From NCBI GenBank assembly GCA_963732405.1, contig CAVSZG010000001.1, positions 2,046,001 to 2,110,000 of the forward strand: 64,000 nt of DNA, read 5' to 3'. Of the stretch, positions 1 through 8,580 are shown piece after piece. The notes under the pieces are model-generated. The model was not told where the DNA came from. It ran no database searches and saw nothing but the letters and a program-made list of their open reading frames with translations. Position 1 is the first letter of the stretch, and each line of letters begins with the position of its first letter. The position numbers were made by a program, and so were the translations under genes. Source of the DNA: JAUIAI01 sp963732405 (GTDB lineage: Bacteria; Pseudomonadota; Gammaproteobacteria; Burkholderiales; Burkholderiaceae_E).

Positions 1-440
1 GCCGCGATCACGGCCTCGGTGTCGACGGCCTGGCGAATCGAACCGTCGGCCAGCGTGCGTTCATCGACTTCCAGGCGCAGCCGCCGTTCGATGAGTGGCG
101 TGAAGCGCCCGGTGAGCCCCCAGGTCTGGGGTCGGTCGCGGCGGCGCATTTCCAGCACATCACGAAAGCCGCGAGTGGTGATCAGGCCGGTACGGGCCAC
201 CTTCCGCTCGAGCAGGGCATTGGTGCCAACGGTGGTGCCATGGACGACGGTGGTCAGCTCGGCCACCGTGGCGCCGTGCAGAGCAACCGCCTCGTCGACA
301 CCCTGCAGGAAACCGGCGGAGGGGTCTGGCCGTGTGGAGGGCAGTTTGACGATTCTCACCTGCCCAGTGGACTCGTCGAGTGCGAACACATCGGTGAACG
401 TGCCACCGACATCGATCCCCAGGGTGATCGCGCTCGTCAT
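1..440 (-). CDS. hyuA: Hydantoinase/oxoprolinase subunit A, N-terminal part (cut by window edge)
   Basis: Only the first ~146 codons lie in the window; the gene runs off the left edge. The N-terminus carries the sugar-kinase-like phosphate-binding motif GIDVGGTFTD (residues 8-17) and a later HGTTVGTNALLERK stretch, both typical of the HyuA/oxoprolinase ATP-dependent hydrolase family. These enzymes open hydantoin or 5-oxoproline rings at the cost of ATP, together with HyuB. The ATG at 440 overlaps the TGA of the upstream hyuB (ATGA), so the two are translationally coupled and probably form one complex. The substrate cannot be told from sequence. Confidence 0.88.
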   Translation of the reverse strand, partial: MTSAITLGIDVGGTFTDVFALDESTGQVRIVKLPSTRPDPSAGFLQGVDEAVALHGATVAELTTVVHGTTVGTNALLERKVARTGLITTRGFRDVLEMRRRDRPQTWGLTGRFTPLIERRLRLEVDERTLADGSIRQAVDTEAVIA

Positions 441-2134
441 GCGTCGGCCTGCGGATTCAGGGCGCGGTCAATGCTCACGTAGCCCTGTTCGATATCGTGT
501 GCGCGTTCCTTCTCGGGGCGCAATTGCCGTTCGCCATAACCGCCGCCTCCCGGCGTCTCGATGCGCACCCGGTCGCCGCGCGAGAGCGTGATGCCCACCT
601 GCTTGGACACCATCGCGGGCTCCCGCCACTGACCGGACTGGCGATAGGAGAAGCGGTTGCAGGCCGCCGGTTCGCCACCGGCAACGCCTTGCGGCGCGAA
701 GCGGCCACGTTCGCCGAACAGAAAGCCCTGGGCTTGCTGCTCGAGCAGTTCGATTTCGTAGATGGCGCCCAGGCCGCCGCGATAACGCCCTTCGCCGGCC
801 GAATCGGGGCGCAGGGACCACTGGGTGAAGGCCACCGGATAACTCGCTTCGAGAATCTCCAGCGGCGGAATGGTCGCCATCGAGATCGGCGCATTGCCAT
901 GGGAAAGTCCGTCACCGGCCGGATGCGCGCCATGACCGCCGCCGAAAAAGCTGAACATCACCCAGGGTCGACCGGCGTCGACGCCCGTCGTGCGATGCCC
1001 GGCGATCGATAACGCATTGATCGTGCCATAGGCCATGGCGTGGGCATTGGCCGGGTCGGCCTTTGCCATCGCGCCGAAGATCACGTCGATCATGCGCAGA
1101 ATGGTCTCGGTGTAGCCACCCACCGGCCGCGGCTTCTCGGCGGCGATCAATGATCCCGGATCGATCGTGAAGTCGATGGCGTCGAGCACGCCGGCATTGG
1201 CCGGCACGTCGGGGAACAGATGCTTGAGGGCCACGTAACAGGCGGCGATCGCGGTCGATCGGGAGATATTCACCGGCCCTGCGCAGGCCGGCGAGGTGCC
1301 GGTGAAATCGAGCGTGAGGCGCGGCTGGTCGTCCTGCGCCGAGCGATGCACGATGCTCACACGAACGGCAATGCGCAAAGCCTGATCGACGATGCCGTCG
1401 TTGTCCAGGAAGTCTTCACAGGAAAAGTCGCCTTCGGGCAGCCTGGCGATGTTGGCCCGCATCAGCATCACGGCGCGGGCGCGCAGATCGGCCAGCGCCT
1501 GGCGGATCGTCTGGACGCCATACTCATCGAGCAGGGCCGTAAGCCGCTGTTCGCCAATCGTCAAGGCCGCCAGTTGCCCGTTCAGATCACCATAGACGCT
1601 GTTGGGCAGCCGGGAATTGGCCTGCAGCACCCGCATCACGTCGTCGCTGAACTCGTGGTCGCGAATCAGGCGCACCGGCGGAATGACCATGCCTTCCTGC
1701 CAGCATTCAGTGGCGGCCGGGTTGTAGTTGCCCGGTACCGCACCGCCCACGTCATGCCAGTGGGCGACCGACGCGAGGCAGCAGAACAGCTCATTGCGAT
1801 AGAAAAAGGGCTTGACGAGCTTGAAGTCGTTCAGATGGGTGCCCCCTTCATAGGGGTCATTGAACAGCCAGACATCACCGGCTTGCAGCCCGCCCTGGCG
1901 GTCGGCCGCCCGGATGGCTGCGCGAACCGCAAAGGCCATCGCGCCCACGAACACTGGCAGGCCGGATTCGCCCTGCACCAGCGTATCGCCGGTGCGCGCA
2001 TCGTACAGACCATGCGACGCATCATGGGCTTCGGCAATGATGGGATTGAAGGCGCTGCGATACAGCGTCGCATCCATTTCGTCGGCAATCTGTTCGAGCC
2101 GGCCCTTGAGGACGGCCAGGCGCACAGCATCCAT
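437..2134 (-). CDS. hyuB: Hydantoinase B/oxoprolinase family protein
   Basis: This 565-residue protein has the full length of HyuB. It begins with the characteristic start of the family (MDAVRLAVLKGRLEQIADEM) and ends with the glycine-rich PGGGGYG motif about 35 residues from the C-terminus. It is the partner subunit of HyuA in ATP-dependent cyclic amide hydrolysis (hydantoins, 5-oxoproline or N-methylhydantoin; acetone carboxylase subunits are distant relatives). It lies upstream of hyuA on the same strand with a 4-nt ATGA overlap, so the pair is one operon. The physiological substrate is open. Confidence 0.9.
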   Translation of the reverse strand: MDAVRLAVLKGRLEQIADEMDATLYRSAFNPIIAEAHDASHGLYDARTGDTLVQGESGLPVFVGAMAFAVRAAIRAADRQGGLQAGDVWLFNDPYEGGTHLNDFKLVKPFFYRNELFCCLASVAHWHDVGGAVPGNYNPAATECWQEGMVIPPVRLIRDHEFSDDVMRVLQANSRLPNSVYGDLNGQLAALTIGEQRLTALLDEYGVQTIRQALADLRARAVMLMRANIARLPEGDFSCEDFLDNDGIVDQALRIAVRVSIVHRSAQDDQPRLTLDFTGTSPACAGPVNISRSTAIAACYVALKHLFPDVPANAGVLDAIDFTIDPGSLIAAEKPRPVGGYTETILRMIDVIFGAMAKADPANAHAMAYGTINALSIAGHRTTGVDAGRPWVMFSFFGGGHGAHPAGDGLSHGNAPISMATIPPLEILEASYPVAFTQWSLRPDSAGEGRYRGGLGAIYEIELLEQQAQGFLFGERGRFAPQGVAGGEPAACNRFSYRQSGQWREPAMVSKQVGITLSRGDRVRIETPGGGGYGERQLRPEKERAHDIEQGYVSIDRALNPQADA

Positions 2135-2221
2135 GATGTCTCGATCAGTGTCTGCCCGGGCTCGCTTGAATCATCATCCGCCGGGCGATGGACCCCGCAG
2201 TGTAGCGGTTGTTCCGTCCGC

Positions 2222-2482
2222 CTAGCGCCGGTGCCGCAGCTCCAGCAGCGACCACAGCAAGAGTCCCCAGGCAAGGCCGCCCAGGGCGAAGGTGCGAAGC
2301 GCCGGTCCGATTGCCTGAGCCACGTCGAAATCATCGGCCAGCAAAGCCATGCCGGCCAGCCACAAAGCTGCCATCGACAGGCCGCCCATGAGCATGCCGT
2401 CGCGCACCACGAAGGCGATCATGCCCATGCGCCGGGTCTGAGGCCAGCGCGCCCGACTCAGATGCGCGAGCGGACGGATCAC
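2222..2482 (-). CDS. Small two-helix membrane protein, unknown function
   Basis: The 86-residue protein has two hydrophobic segments (about residues 20-47 and 60-82) and a basic N-terminus and C-terminal tail, as expected for a small inner-membrane protein. I do not recognise the family. Its ATG overlaps the TGA of the secreted protein gene just upstream (ATGA), which supports translation and a shared role. No catalytic motif is visible. It could act as an accessory or anchor for the upstream protein, but that is only inferred from coupling. Confidence 0.6.
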   Translation of the reverse strand: MIRPLAHLSRARWPQTRRMGMIAFVVRDGMLMGGLSMAALWLAGMALLADDFDVAQAIGPALRTFALGGLAWGLLLWSLLELRHRR

Positions 2483-2943
2483 TGGTAGGGGATATACACC
2501 GGACAGTCGGGTGCGCTGGCACAGCGCTGGTTCATGCGGTCGAGGGCCGCGCGCAAGGCATTGGCCAAGGCCTGGGTCTGACCGACCTCATCGGTCGCGA
2601 CGGCCCAGGGCTGGCTGGCCGAATACCGCTTGAGCGGCAGGACCGTGAGGTCAACGCCAGCAACCCTGACTTTTTCGCTCAGCCCGACCACCGCATAGGC
2701 CGCGCCACCGCCATCGACGAACTCATGATTGCTGCCGAATACAACCATTTTGTACCGGTTCGCGGGATACGTCGCGAGAATGCCCGGGTCGAGGGCCTCG
2801 TGGATGATGCCGGCACAATCGACCTTGGCAAAACAGTCAACCTGCCATTGGGCGTGAGCCGTGCCCGCGAACGCGGCCAGCAGGCCGGCCAGCAGAATTC
2901 GCGGCGTCAGCTTGCGATTCGGAGATGATCGGGTGGTGTTCAT
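2479..2943 (-). CDS. Secreted hypothetical protein with signal peptide
   Basis: I choose the ATG at 2943, not the farther upstream start near 3021. It has an AAAGG ribosome-binding site about 10 nt ahead and opens directly into a signal peptide: basic n-region, then a hydrophobic core ending GTAHAQ, cleavage likely near residue 32. The mature ~120 residues contain four cysteines in two pairs (a VDCFAKVDC stretch near the N-terminus and one CASAPDC near the C-terminus), suggesting disulfides in the periplasm. Family not recognised. It is coupled by ATGA to a small membrane protein and is divergent from the PBP4-type gene. Confidence 0.6.
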   Translation of the reverse strand: MNTTRSSPNRKLTPRILLAGLLAAFAGTAHAQWQVDCFAKVDCAGIIHEALDPGILATYPANRYKMVVFGSNHEFVDGGGAAYAVVGLSEKVRVAGVDLTVLPLKRYSASQPWAVATDEVGQTQALANALRAALDRMNQRCASAPDCPVYIPYQ

Positions 2944-3067
2944 GACAAGACACCTTTGGCCATTCAGGGAACGGGATTTCATGCGTCGATGGTAACGCGC
3001 CCCGGTGGATTCGGTGAACACGCCGACGTATTCACCAAGGGTTCAGGCGCATGAAATAATCGGGTCG

Positions 3068-4573
3068 ATGATCTCTGTCAAACGACGCGACACCTGCCGC
3101 CGGCTGCTCGGCCTGCCATTGTTGCTGCCGCATACTGTCGTGCGACCGGCGACCCCTCTTGGTCCGACTGCCGACCCGCTGTATCCGGCCATCGACCTGC
3201 TGCGGCTGGCCGGTTCGGCTGACGCTGCGCTGACCGCCTGGTTGCAGGCGGCCGGTCTCGACGGCGCGCCGTTATCGTTGCAGGTGCAGGCGCTGGACGG
3301 CGGACCGGTGGTCCTGCAGCGTGCGGTCGATGCCGCCTTGAACCCGGCATCGTCGATCAAGCTGTTCACCACGTATGCCGGTCTGCTTGAACTGGGCGCA
3401 GACTATCGCTGGGAAACCCGATTCATGCTCGACGGTGAGCTGCGTGACGGTCACCTCGATGGCAATCTGGTGTTGATCGGCGGCGGCGATCCGAAATTCG
3501 TCATCGAAGACCTCACCGACATGCTGGCGCGGATGCGCGCGGCCGGACTGCAACACATCGGCGGCGATCTGCTCATCGATCGTTCGCTCTATGCGCCGAC
3601 CCGGGTTGAGCGTGCCTTCGACGGTCTGCCCGCCGAGCCGTATAACGTTCAACCCGATGCTGCGCTGATGAATTTTAAGTCGGTCAAGTTCATCATCTCT
3701 CCAGGGCCACGCGGTCGTCGCATCGAGCTTGATCCCCCTCTGGCCGGGATCGTCATCGATGATGCACTGATTCTCGAGAAAGGCCGCTGCCGTCACGGGG
3801 CCGGTGGTCTGCAGATCAGCGAGACGCCGCGATCCCGCGGTCGGCCGGCGATCCGGGTGGGCGGTCGTTATTCGGTGGGTTGCGGGCAGACCGAATCATT
3901 CCATGCGGTGCTCGATCATGCGTCGTTCGCCGATGCGTTCTTCCGAGCAGGATGGATGGGTGCCGGCGGAACCTGGAAAGGGCGGGCGCGGACCCTGCCT
4001 GGCCGATCGGCGTTGGCCGATCGGGATCCGTGGTTCATCTGGCGCTCACCGCGCAGGCTGGCCGAGGTGGTGAGCGATATTCACAAGTTCAGCAACAATG
4101 TGATGACCCGACAATTGCTGCTGCATCTGGGCGCGCTGCGTGGCGGCCTGCCTGCCGATGAAGCCGCCGGCGCGCGCGTGGTGATGGAACATCTTAAGCG
4201 GCGCGGCATTCCCGATGCAGGGCTGGTGCTGGACAATGGCGCGGGTCTGTCGCGCACGGCCAGATGCAGCGCCCACTCATTGATCGCCTTGCTGCTCGAT
4301 GCGGCTGGCGGCGAGCAGGCGCTCATGATGCGCGAATCATTGCCGGTCGTGGGTGTGGATGGCACGATGAAGCGGCGCCTGCGCGAGCATCCAGTGGCCG
4401 GCCGTGCCTGGATCAAGACCGGCAGCATTGATGATGTCCGCTCGATCGCCGGCTATCTGGATGCCCGCTCGGGTCGTCGCTATGCGCTGGCGATGATCGT
4501 CAATTCGCCGAAGGCGGCGGCCTCGGTGGCGGTGCAGGACGAGTTGCTCAAGTGGCTGTTCGAGCACGGCTGA
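3068..4573 (+). CDS. dacB: D-alanyl-D-alanine carboxypeptidase/endopeptidase, PBP4 (DacB) family
   Basis: This is a periplasmic serine peptidase that trims or cleaves D-Ala cross-links in peptidoglycan. The three penicillin-binding motifs are present in order: SxxK as SSIK near residue 95 (catalytic Ser and Lys), SxN as SNN in HKFSNN near residue 340, and KTG in WIKTGS near residue 450. The length (501 residues) fits PBP4. I prefer the ATG at 3068 because the stretch upstream of it is not family-like and it opens into a basic-hydrophobic signal region. The stop is followed by a hairpin shared with the convergent ubiD. Confidence 0.88.
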   Translation: MISVKRRDTCRRLLGLPLLLPHTVVRPATPLGPTADPLYPAIDLLRLAGSADAALTAWLQAAGLDGAPLSLQVQALDGGPVVLQRAVDAALNPASSIKLFTTYAGLLELGADYRWETRFMLDGELRDGHLDGNLVLIGGGDPKFVIEDLTDMLARMRAAGLQHIGGDLLIDRSLYAPTRVERAFDGLPAEPYNVQPDAALMNFKSVKFIISPGPRGRRIELDPPLAGIVIDDALILEKGRCRHGAGGLQISETPRSRGRPAIRVGGRYSVGCGQTESFHAVLDHASFADAFFRAGWMGAGGTWKGRARTLPGRSALADRDPWFIWRSPRRLAEVVSDIHKFSNNVMTRQLLLHLGALRGGLPADEAAGARVVMEHLKRRGIPDAGLVLDNGAGLSRTARCSAHSLIALLLDAAGGEQALMMRESLPVVGVDGTMKRRLREHPVAGRAWIKTGSIDDVRSIAGYLDARSGRRYALAMIVNSPKAAASVAVQDELLKWLFEHG

Positions 4574-4590
4574 GCGCTTGCCAGGGGTGA

Positions 4591-4613
4591 GCCTGATCCG
4601 GCGCGGATCAGGC
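4591..4613. terminator. Perfect 10-bp stem hairpin between convergent dacB and ubiD
   Basis: GCCTGATCCG (4591-4600) and CGGATCAGGC (4604-4613) are exact inverted repeats around a 3-nt loop, placed 17 nt after the dacB stop and overlapping the ubiD stop codon. It sits where a bidirectional terminator is expected. There is no T-run on either side, so it may slow RNA polymerase or protect 3' ends rather than act as a classical intrinsic terminator. Confidence 0.55.
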
Positions 4614-6170
4614 CAGACCCATCTCGCGCATCAGGCCATCCACGCGCCGGCGCACCGCCTCATCCATCCTGATGGGCCTGCCCCATTCGCGATGGGTTTC
4701 ACCCGTCCATTTGTTCGTGGCATCGATGCCCATCTTGGAGCCCAGACCCGAGACTGGCGAGGCGAAATCGAGATAGTCGATCGGGGTGTTGTCCACCAGT
4801 GTGGTGTCGCGGCCGGGGTCGACCCGTGTGGTCATGGCCCAGATCACCTCCTGCCAGTCCCGCACGTTCACATCGTCGTCGACCACGATGATGAATTTGG
4901 TGTACATGAACTGACGCAGAAAACTCCAGATGCCGAACATCACGCGCTTGGCATGACCCGGATACTGTTTGCGGATCGAGACCACCGCGAGCCGGTATGA
5001 ACATCCTTCGGGCGGAAGGTAAAAGTCGACGATCTCGGCGAACTGTTTCTGCAGCAGCGGCACGAACACCTCATTGAGGGCCACGCCTAACATTGCCGGT
5101 TCGTCCGGTGGCTTGCCGGTGTAGGTGGTGTGATAGATCGGATCGTCGCGCATCGTGATCCGATCGATCGTGAACACCGGAAACCAGTCCTGTTCGTTGT
5201 AGTAACCGGTATGGTCGCCATAAGGCCCTTCGAGCGCCATCTCCCAACCGGTCAGCGCGGCTGGCGGCAAGGCACCGTCCGTCCCGGCATGGGCGCGGGT
5301 GAGGCTGCCATCGGGATCGGGCCGGATGCTGCCTTCGAGCACGATTTCCGCGTAGGCCGGCACGCGCAAATGATTGCCGATGCATCGGGCGAGTTCGGTG
5401 CGACTGCCGCGCAGCAGGCCCGCGAACTGATATTCGGACAATGAATCGGGCACCGGTGTCACGGCACCCAGGATCGTTGCCGGATCCGCACCCAGCACCA
5501 CAGCAATTGGAAACGGTTCAGCGTGCTGGCCCCGAGTCTGGGCATTGGCGTGATCGCGAAAATCCAGCGCGCCGCCGCGATGCGAGAGCCAGCGCATGAT
5601 GGTCTTGTCGCGCGTGATCACCTGCTGGCGGTAAATGCCCAGATTCTGTCGATCGCGCAAGGGGCCGCGCGTGACCACCATGCCCCAGGTGATCAATGGC
5701 GCCACGTCGCCGGGCCAGCAGGTCTGCACCGGGAGTCTGCCCAGATCCACGTCGCTGCCGGCCAGCACATTGCGCTGGCATGGCGGGTGACTGATCTCGC
5801 GCGGCGCCATGTTCAGCACTTGTCTGAGTACCGGCAGCTTGTCCCAGGCGTCGCGCAGACCGCGCGGCGGATCGGGTTCCTTGAGATACGCCAGCAGCTT
5901 GCCGATCTCGCGCAGCGCGCCCGGGTCGGTTTCGCCCATGCCCATGGCAACACGCCGTGTCGTGCCGAACAGATTGCTCAACACCGGCATGCCGGCAGGC
6001 CGGCCGGCCTGCGTGGCCTGCTCGAACAGCAGCGCCGGCCCACCGGCCCGCAGCACCCGGTCGCTCACCTCGGTCATCTCCAGGACGGTATCCACGGGTG
6101 TTGTAATTCGGCGCAATTCACCCATATTCGCCAGTTGCTGGACGAACTCCCTTAGATCTTTGTATTTCAA
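4608..6170 (-). CDS. ubiD: UbiD family prenylated-FMN decarboxylase (4-hydroxy-3-polyprenylbenzoate decarboxylase)
   Basis: The 520-residue protein matches UbiD end to end: the N-terminal MKYKDLREFV start, a central GGDHTGYYN-type substrate region, the TTYTGKPPDEPAMLG stretch, and the C-terminal KMGIDATNKW motif typical of the ubiquinone-pathway member. It would remove the ring carboxylate of 4-hydroxy-3-polyprenylbenzoate, using prenylated FMN made by UbiX (not seen here). It is monocistronic by context: divergent from the transglycosylase gene and convergent with dacB. The promoter region (6171-6289) holds two inverted repeats. Confidence 0.93.
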   Translation of the reverse strand: MKYKDLREFVQQLANMGELRRITTPVDTVLEMTEVSDRVLRAGGPALLFEQATQAGRPAGMPVLSNLFGTTRRVAMGMGETDPGALREIGKLLAYLKEPDPPRGLRDAWDKLPVLRQVLNMAPREISHPPCQRNVLAGSDVDLGRLPVQTCWPGDVAPLITWGMVVTRGPLRDRQNLGIYRQQVITRDKTIMRWLSHRGGALDFRDHANAQTRGQHAEPFPIAVVLGADPATILGAVTPVPDSLSEYQFAGLLRGSRTELARCIGNHLRVPAYAEIVLEGSIRPDPDGSLTRAHAGTDGALPPAALTGWEMALEGPYGDHTGYYNEQDWFPVFTIDRITMRDDPIYHTTYTGKPPDEPAMLGVALNEVFVPLLQKQFAEIVDFYLPPEGCSYRLAVVSIRKQYPGHAKRVMFGIWSFLRQFMYTKFIIVVDDDVNVRDWQEVIWAMTTRVDPGRDTTLVDNTPIDYLDFASPVSGLGSKMGIDATNKWTGETHREWGRPIRMDEAVRRRVDGLMREMGLA

Positions 6171-6206
6171 GATGAAATCCCTTTTGGGGCAAATACTTGG
6201 CGGTGG

Positions 6207-6272
6207 ATTTGAATCAAATTTGGCATCCGTTCGTTTGACCGTTAGTGCGCACCAACATAGAATCGGTCAAAC
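6207..6272. promoter_or_regulatory. Inverted repeats in the divergent ubiD / transglycosylase promoter region
   Basis: Two palindromes lie between the divergent genes. The first is ATTTGA-A-TCAAAT (6207-6219). The second has exact 9-bp arms GTTTGACCG (6233-6241) and CGGTCAAAC (6264-6272) separated by 22 nt, a little over two helical turns, as for a looped dimer or two half-sites. The region is much more AT-rich than the flanking genes. No regulator can be assigned. Confidence 0.4.
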
Positions 6273-6316
6273 AGGCCGGCTAGTCTAGTTTGATCGAAAA
6301 AGCACTATATGTATGG

Positions 6317-7390
6317 ATGGATGAGAAAACCGTGAGCTTCCTCGCCCACTTACCGTTAGGTGTCGTGCTGGCCGCAGGTGGGCTGGTGCTCGGGCTCTCC
6401 GAAGAGCCCTCGGCCCATACTGCAGGCAGTATGGCCATCGGTTCGATCAGTCGGCCGGTTTCGATCGATGTGCCAGCCATGGCATGGAACGGCCTGGATG
6501 CCCAGCGGGATTTGCCCCAGGATGGCTTGTCCGCTGCCGCCAGTGCCGCGCTGATGAGGGTCCAGGCCGCGTCGATCACCGGGTCGGCGGCCGACATGGC
6601 GCTCGGCCTGCCAGTTGCAGCCCTGCCGGTGGATGATGCCGATACATCCGACGATCTGTTGTCCCGGCTTGCCACCATCGATTCGCCATCGGCCGCGCTG
6701 AACGGTTCGCTCGATTTGCCCGCCGATCTCATGATTACCGAATTGATCCGCCAGGATGCCGTGCGCCGGCAGCGGCAGTCGTTCAGTGGCGCGTCGGGCG
6801 ATGCGATCAATGCGCCCTCCGATCTGGTTTCGGTCAAGGGCCAGGACCAGAAACGGCGCCAGGCGCGACTGGGCAAGTGGCTGTCGCGCTATTACGCGCG
6901 ATCACCTGATGATGTTGCACGGTATATCCGGTATGCCTGGGAGTCTGGCGCCCGCAATGGCGTGGATCCGCTGCTGATCATCGCGGTGATGTCCATCGAG
7001 TCCAGCCTGAACCCGAACGCCTTGAGTCACAAGGGTGCGCGTGGCCTGATGCAGGTGCTGGTGCGTGCTCATGAAGAGAAGTTTGGTCCGTTCGGCGGGC
7101 CTGACAAAGCGAATCATCCCCGTGTGAGCATCGAAGTGGGTTCGCGGATTCTCGCGCGCATGATCGAGATCACCGGTAGTGTGGACGGCGCGCTCAAGCA
7201 TTACGTGGGCGCACGTTATTTCAAGACCGATGGTGGTTACGGCGCAAAAGTCATCAGCATGCGCGAGCGGGTCTGGGCTGCCTCGATGGGTTACGAGATT
7301 CCGGTTCGTCCCGATGTGAGAGCCGCAACCGAACACGCCAACAATGCGCAGGCGGCGTTCGCGGCCCACACCCGCACCGCGCAACGCTAG
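6317..7390 (+). CDS. Lytic transglycosylase, SLT domain, N-terminally anchored
   Basis: The C-terminal ~130 residues are a soluble-lytic-transglycosylase fold. They contain the catalytic Glu in VMSIESSLNP, the HKGARGLMQV motif, and an ALKHYVGA stretch corresponding to the family's AYN-type motif. The enzyme would cleave the MurNAc-GlcNAc bond of peptidoglycan to form 1,6-anhydro ends. The N-terminus has one hydrophobic segment (LGVVLAAGGLVLGL) that could be a membrane anchor or signal, followed by a ~200-residue low-complexity Ala/Ser/Asp linker. The start is uncertain: ATG 6317 or TTG 6290, with no good ribosome-binding site before either. Confidence 0.8.
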   Translation: MDEKTVSFLAHLPLGVVLAAGGLVLGLSEEPSAHTAGSMAIGSISRPVSIDVPAMAWNGLDAQRDLPQDGLSAAASAALMRVQAASITGSAADMALGLPVAALPVDDADTSDDLLSRLATIDSPSAALNGSLDLPADLMITELIRQDAVRRQRQSFSGASGDAINAPSDLVSVKGQDQKRRQARLGKWLSRYYARSPDDVARYIRYAWESGARNGVDPLLIIAVMSIESSLNPNALSHKGARGLMQVLVRAHEEKFGPFGGPDKANHPRVSIEVGSRILARMIEITGSVDGALKHYVGARYFKTDGGYGAKVISMRERVWAASMGYEIPVRPDVRAATEHANNAQAAFAAHTRTAQR

Positions 7391-7413
7391 TGTCCTGAAT
7401 CCGAGGGACCGCT

Positions 7414-8580
7414 TCAGGCGTTCAGCCAGCGGTCCAGGCGGGCGACGGCTTCGCGAAGATTGTCCATCGAGTTGGCATAGCTGATGCGCACGAAGTCATT
7501 GGCCCGGTGCAGACCGAAATCCTTGCCAGGCACCAGCGCAACGCCGGCGTGTTCGAGTACGTCATAGGCAAACCGGGTGCTGTCGCGGCTGAAGCGGGTG
7601 ATATCCGCATAGACATAGAAGGCACCGTCCGGTTCGGCGGCGATCCCGAAACCAATCGCCTGCAAGGCAGGAATCAGATAGTCGCGCCGCCGCCTGAACT
7701 CGTCGCGCCGCTCGTCATACAGCCGCTGGCTGTCGGGTTCGAAGCAGGCGAGCGCAGCTCGCTGGGCCAGGGCGGACGGGCAGATGTACAGATTCTGAGC
7801 GAGCTTTTCAAAGGTGGCTCGCCATTCCTGCGGCATCACCAGCCAGCCCAGGCGCCATCCGGTCATGTTGAAGTACTTGCTGAAACTGTTGGTGATGATC
7901 ATGTCGTCGCCATGGGCGAGCGCACTGGCCACGTCGTCGCCATAGCTCAGGCCCAGGTAGATCTCATCGACGATCGAGAAGCCGCCGCGCTCGCGCACCG
8001 TCTGGAGAATCCGGCCCATTTCATCATGGGCGATCGAGGTGCCGGTCGGGTTGGCCGGCGACGAAATCAGCACGCCGCGCGTGCTTGGCTGCCAGTGTTC
8101 GGCAACGCGCCGGGCCGACAATTGAAACCGCTCGGCCGCATCCGTCGCGATCAGTTTGGGTATGCCATCGAAGGCGGCAACAAAATGTCGATTACAGGGA
8201 TAACCCGGGTCGGCCAGCAGCACGCCGTCGCCCGGATTGACCAGGGCACAACAGGCCAGCGTGAGCGCGGCCGACGCGCCTGACGTGATCAGGATCCGCT
8301 CCGGATCGACATCGACCTGCCACTTCTGGCGGTAGTCGTTGGCGATGGCCCGGCGCAATGGCTCGATGCCCATGGCGTCGGTGTATTGGGTGCGTCCCGA
8401 TTCGCCAGCCTCTCGCAGGGCGCGGACCACGGCGGGCGCCGCGGTGAAGTCGGGCTCGCCGATGCTCAGATGAATGATCGAACGGCCGCCTGCGGCCAGC
8501 TTGTGCGCCTGTTTGACCAACTCCATGACATGGAAGGGCGCGATATGTCCGGTGCGGGTGGCGAGCGTGGGCAGACTCAT
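7414..8580 (-). CDS. Class I/II pyridoxal-phosphate aminotransferase
   Basis: This 388-residue fold-type I aminotransferase has SPANPTG (Asn about 177), IVDEIY (Asp about 205, PLP pyridine N) and the PLP lysine in NSFSKYFNMTGWR (Lys about 235). The N-terminal IHLSIGEPDF is typical of the aspartate/alanine-type branch. The ATG at 8580 overlaps the TGA of the upstream class V aminotransferase (ATGA); longer upstream extensions would only overlap that gene. Substrates are not determinable. Pairing with a serine-glyoxylate-type enzyme suggests amino-group shuttling with 2-oxo acids. Confidence 0.85.
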   Translation of the reverse strand: MSLPTLATRTGHIAPFHVMELVKQAHKLAAGGRSIIHLSIGEPDFTAAPAVVRALREAGESGRTQYTDAMGIEPLRRAIANDYRQKWQVDVDPERILITSGASAALTLACCALVNPGDGVLLADPGYPCNRHFVAAFDGIPKLIATDAAERFQLSARRVAEHWQPSTRGVLISSPANPTGTSIAHDEMGRILQTVRERGGFSIVDEIYLGLSYGDDVASALAHGDDMIITNSFSKYFNMTGWRLGWLVMPQEWRATFEKLAQNLYICPSALAQRAALACFEPDSQRLYDERRDEFRRRRDYLIPALQAIGFGIAAEPDGAFYVYADITRFSRDSTRFAYDVLEHAGVALVPGKDFGLHRANDFVRISYANSMDNLREAVARLDRWLNA

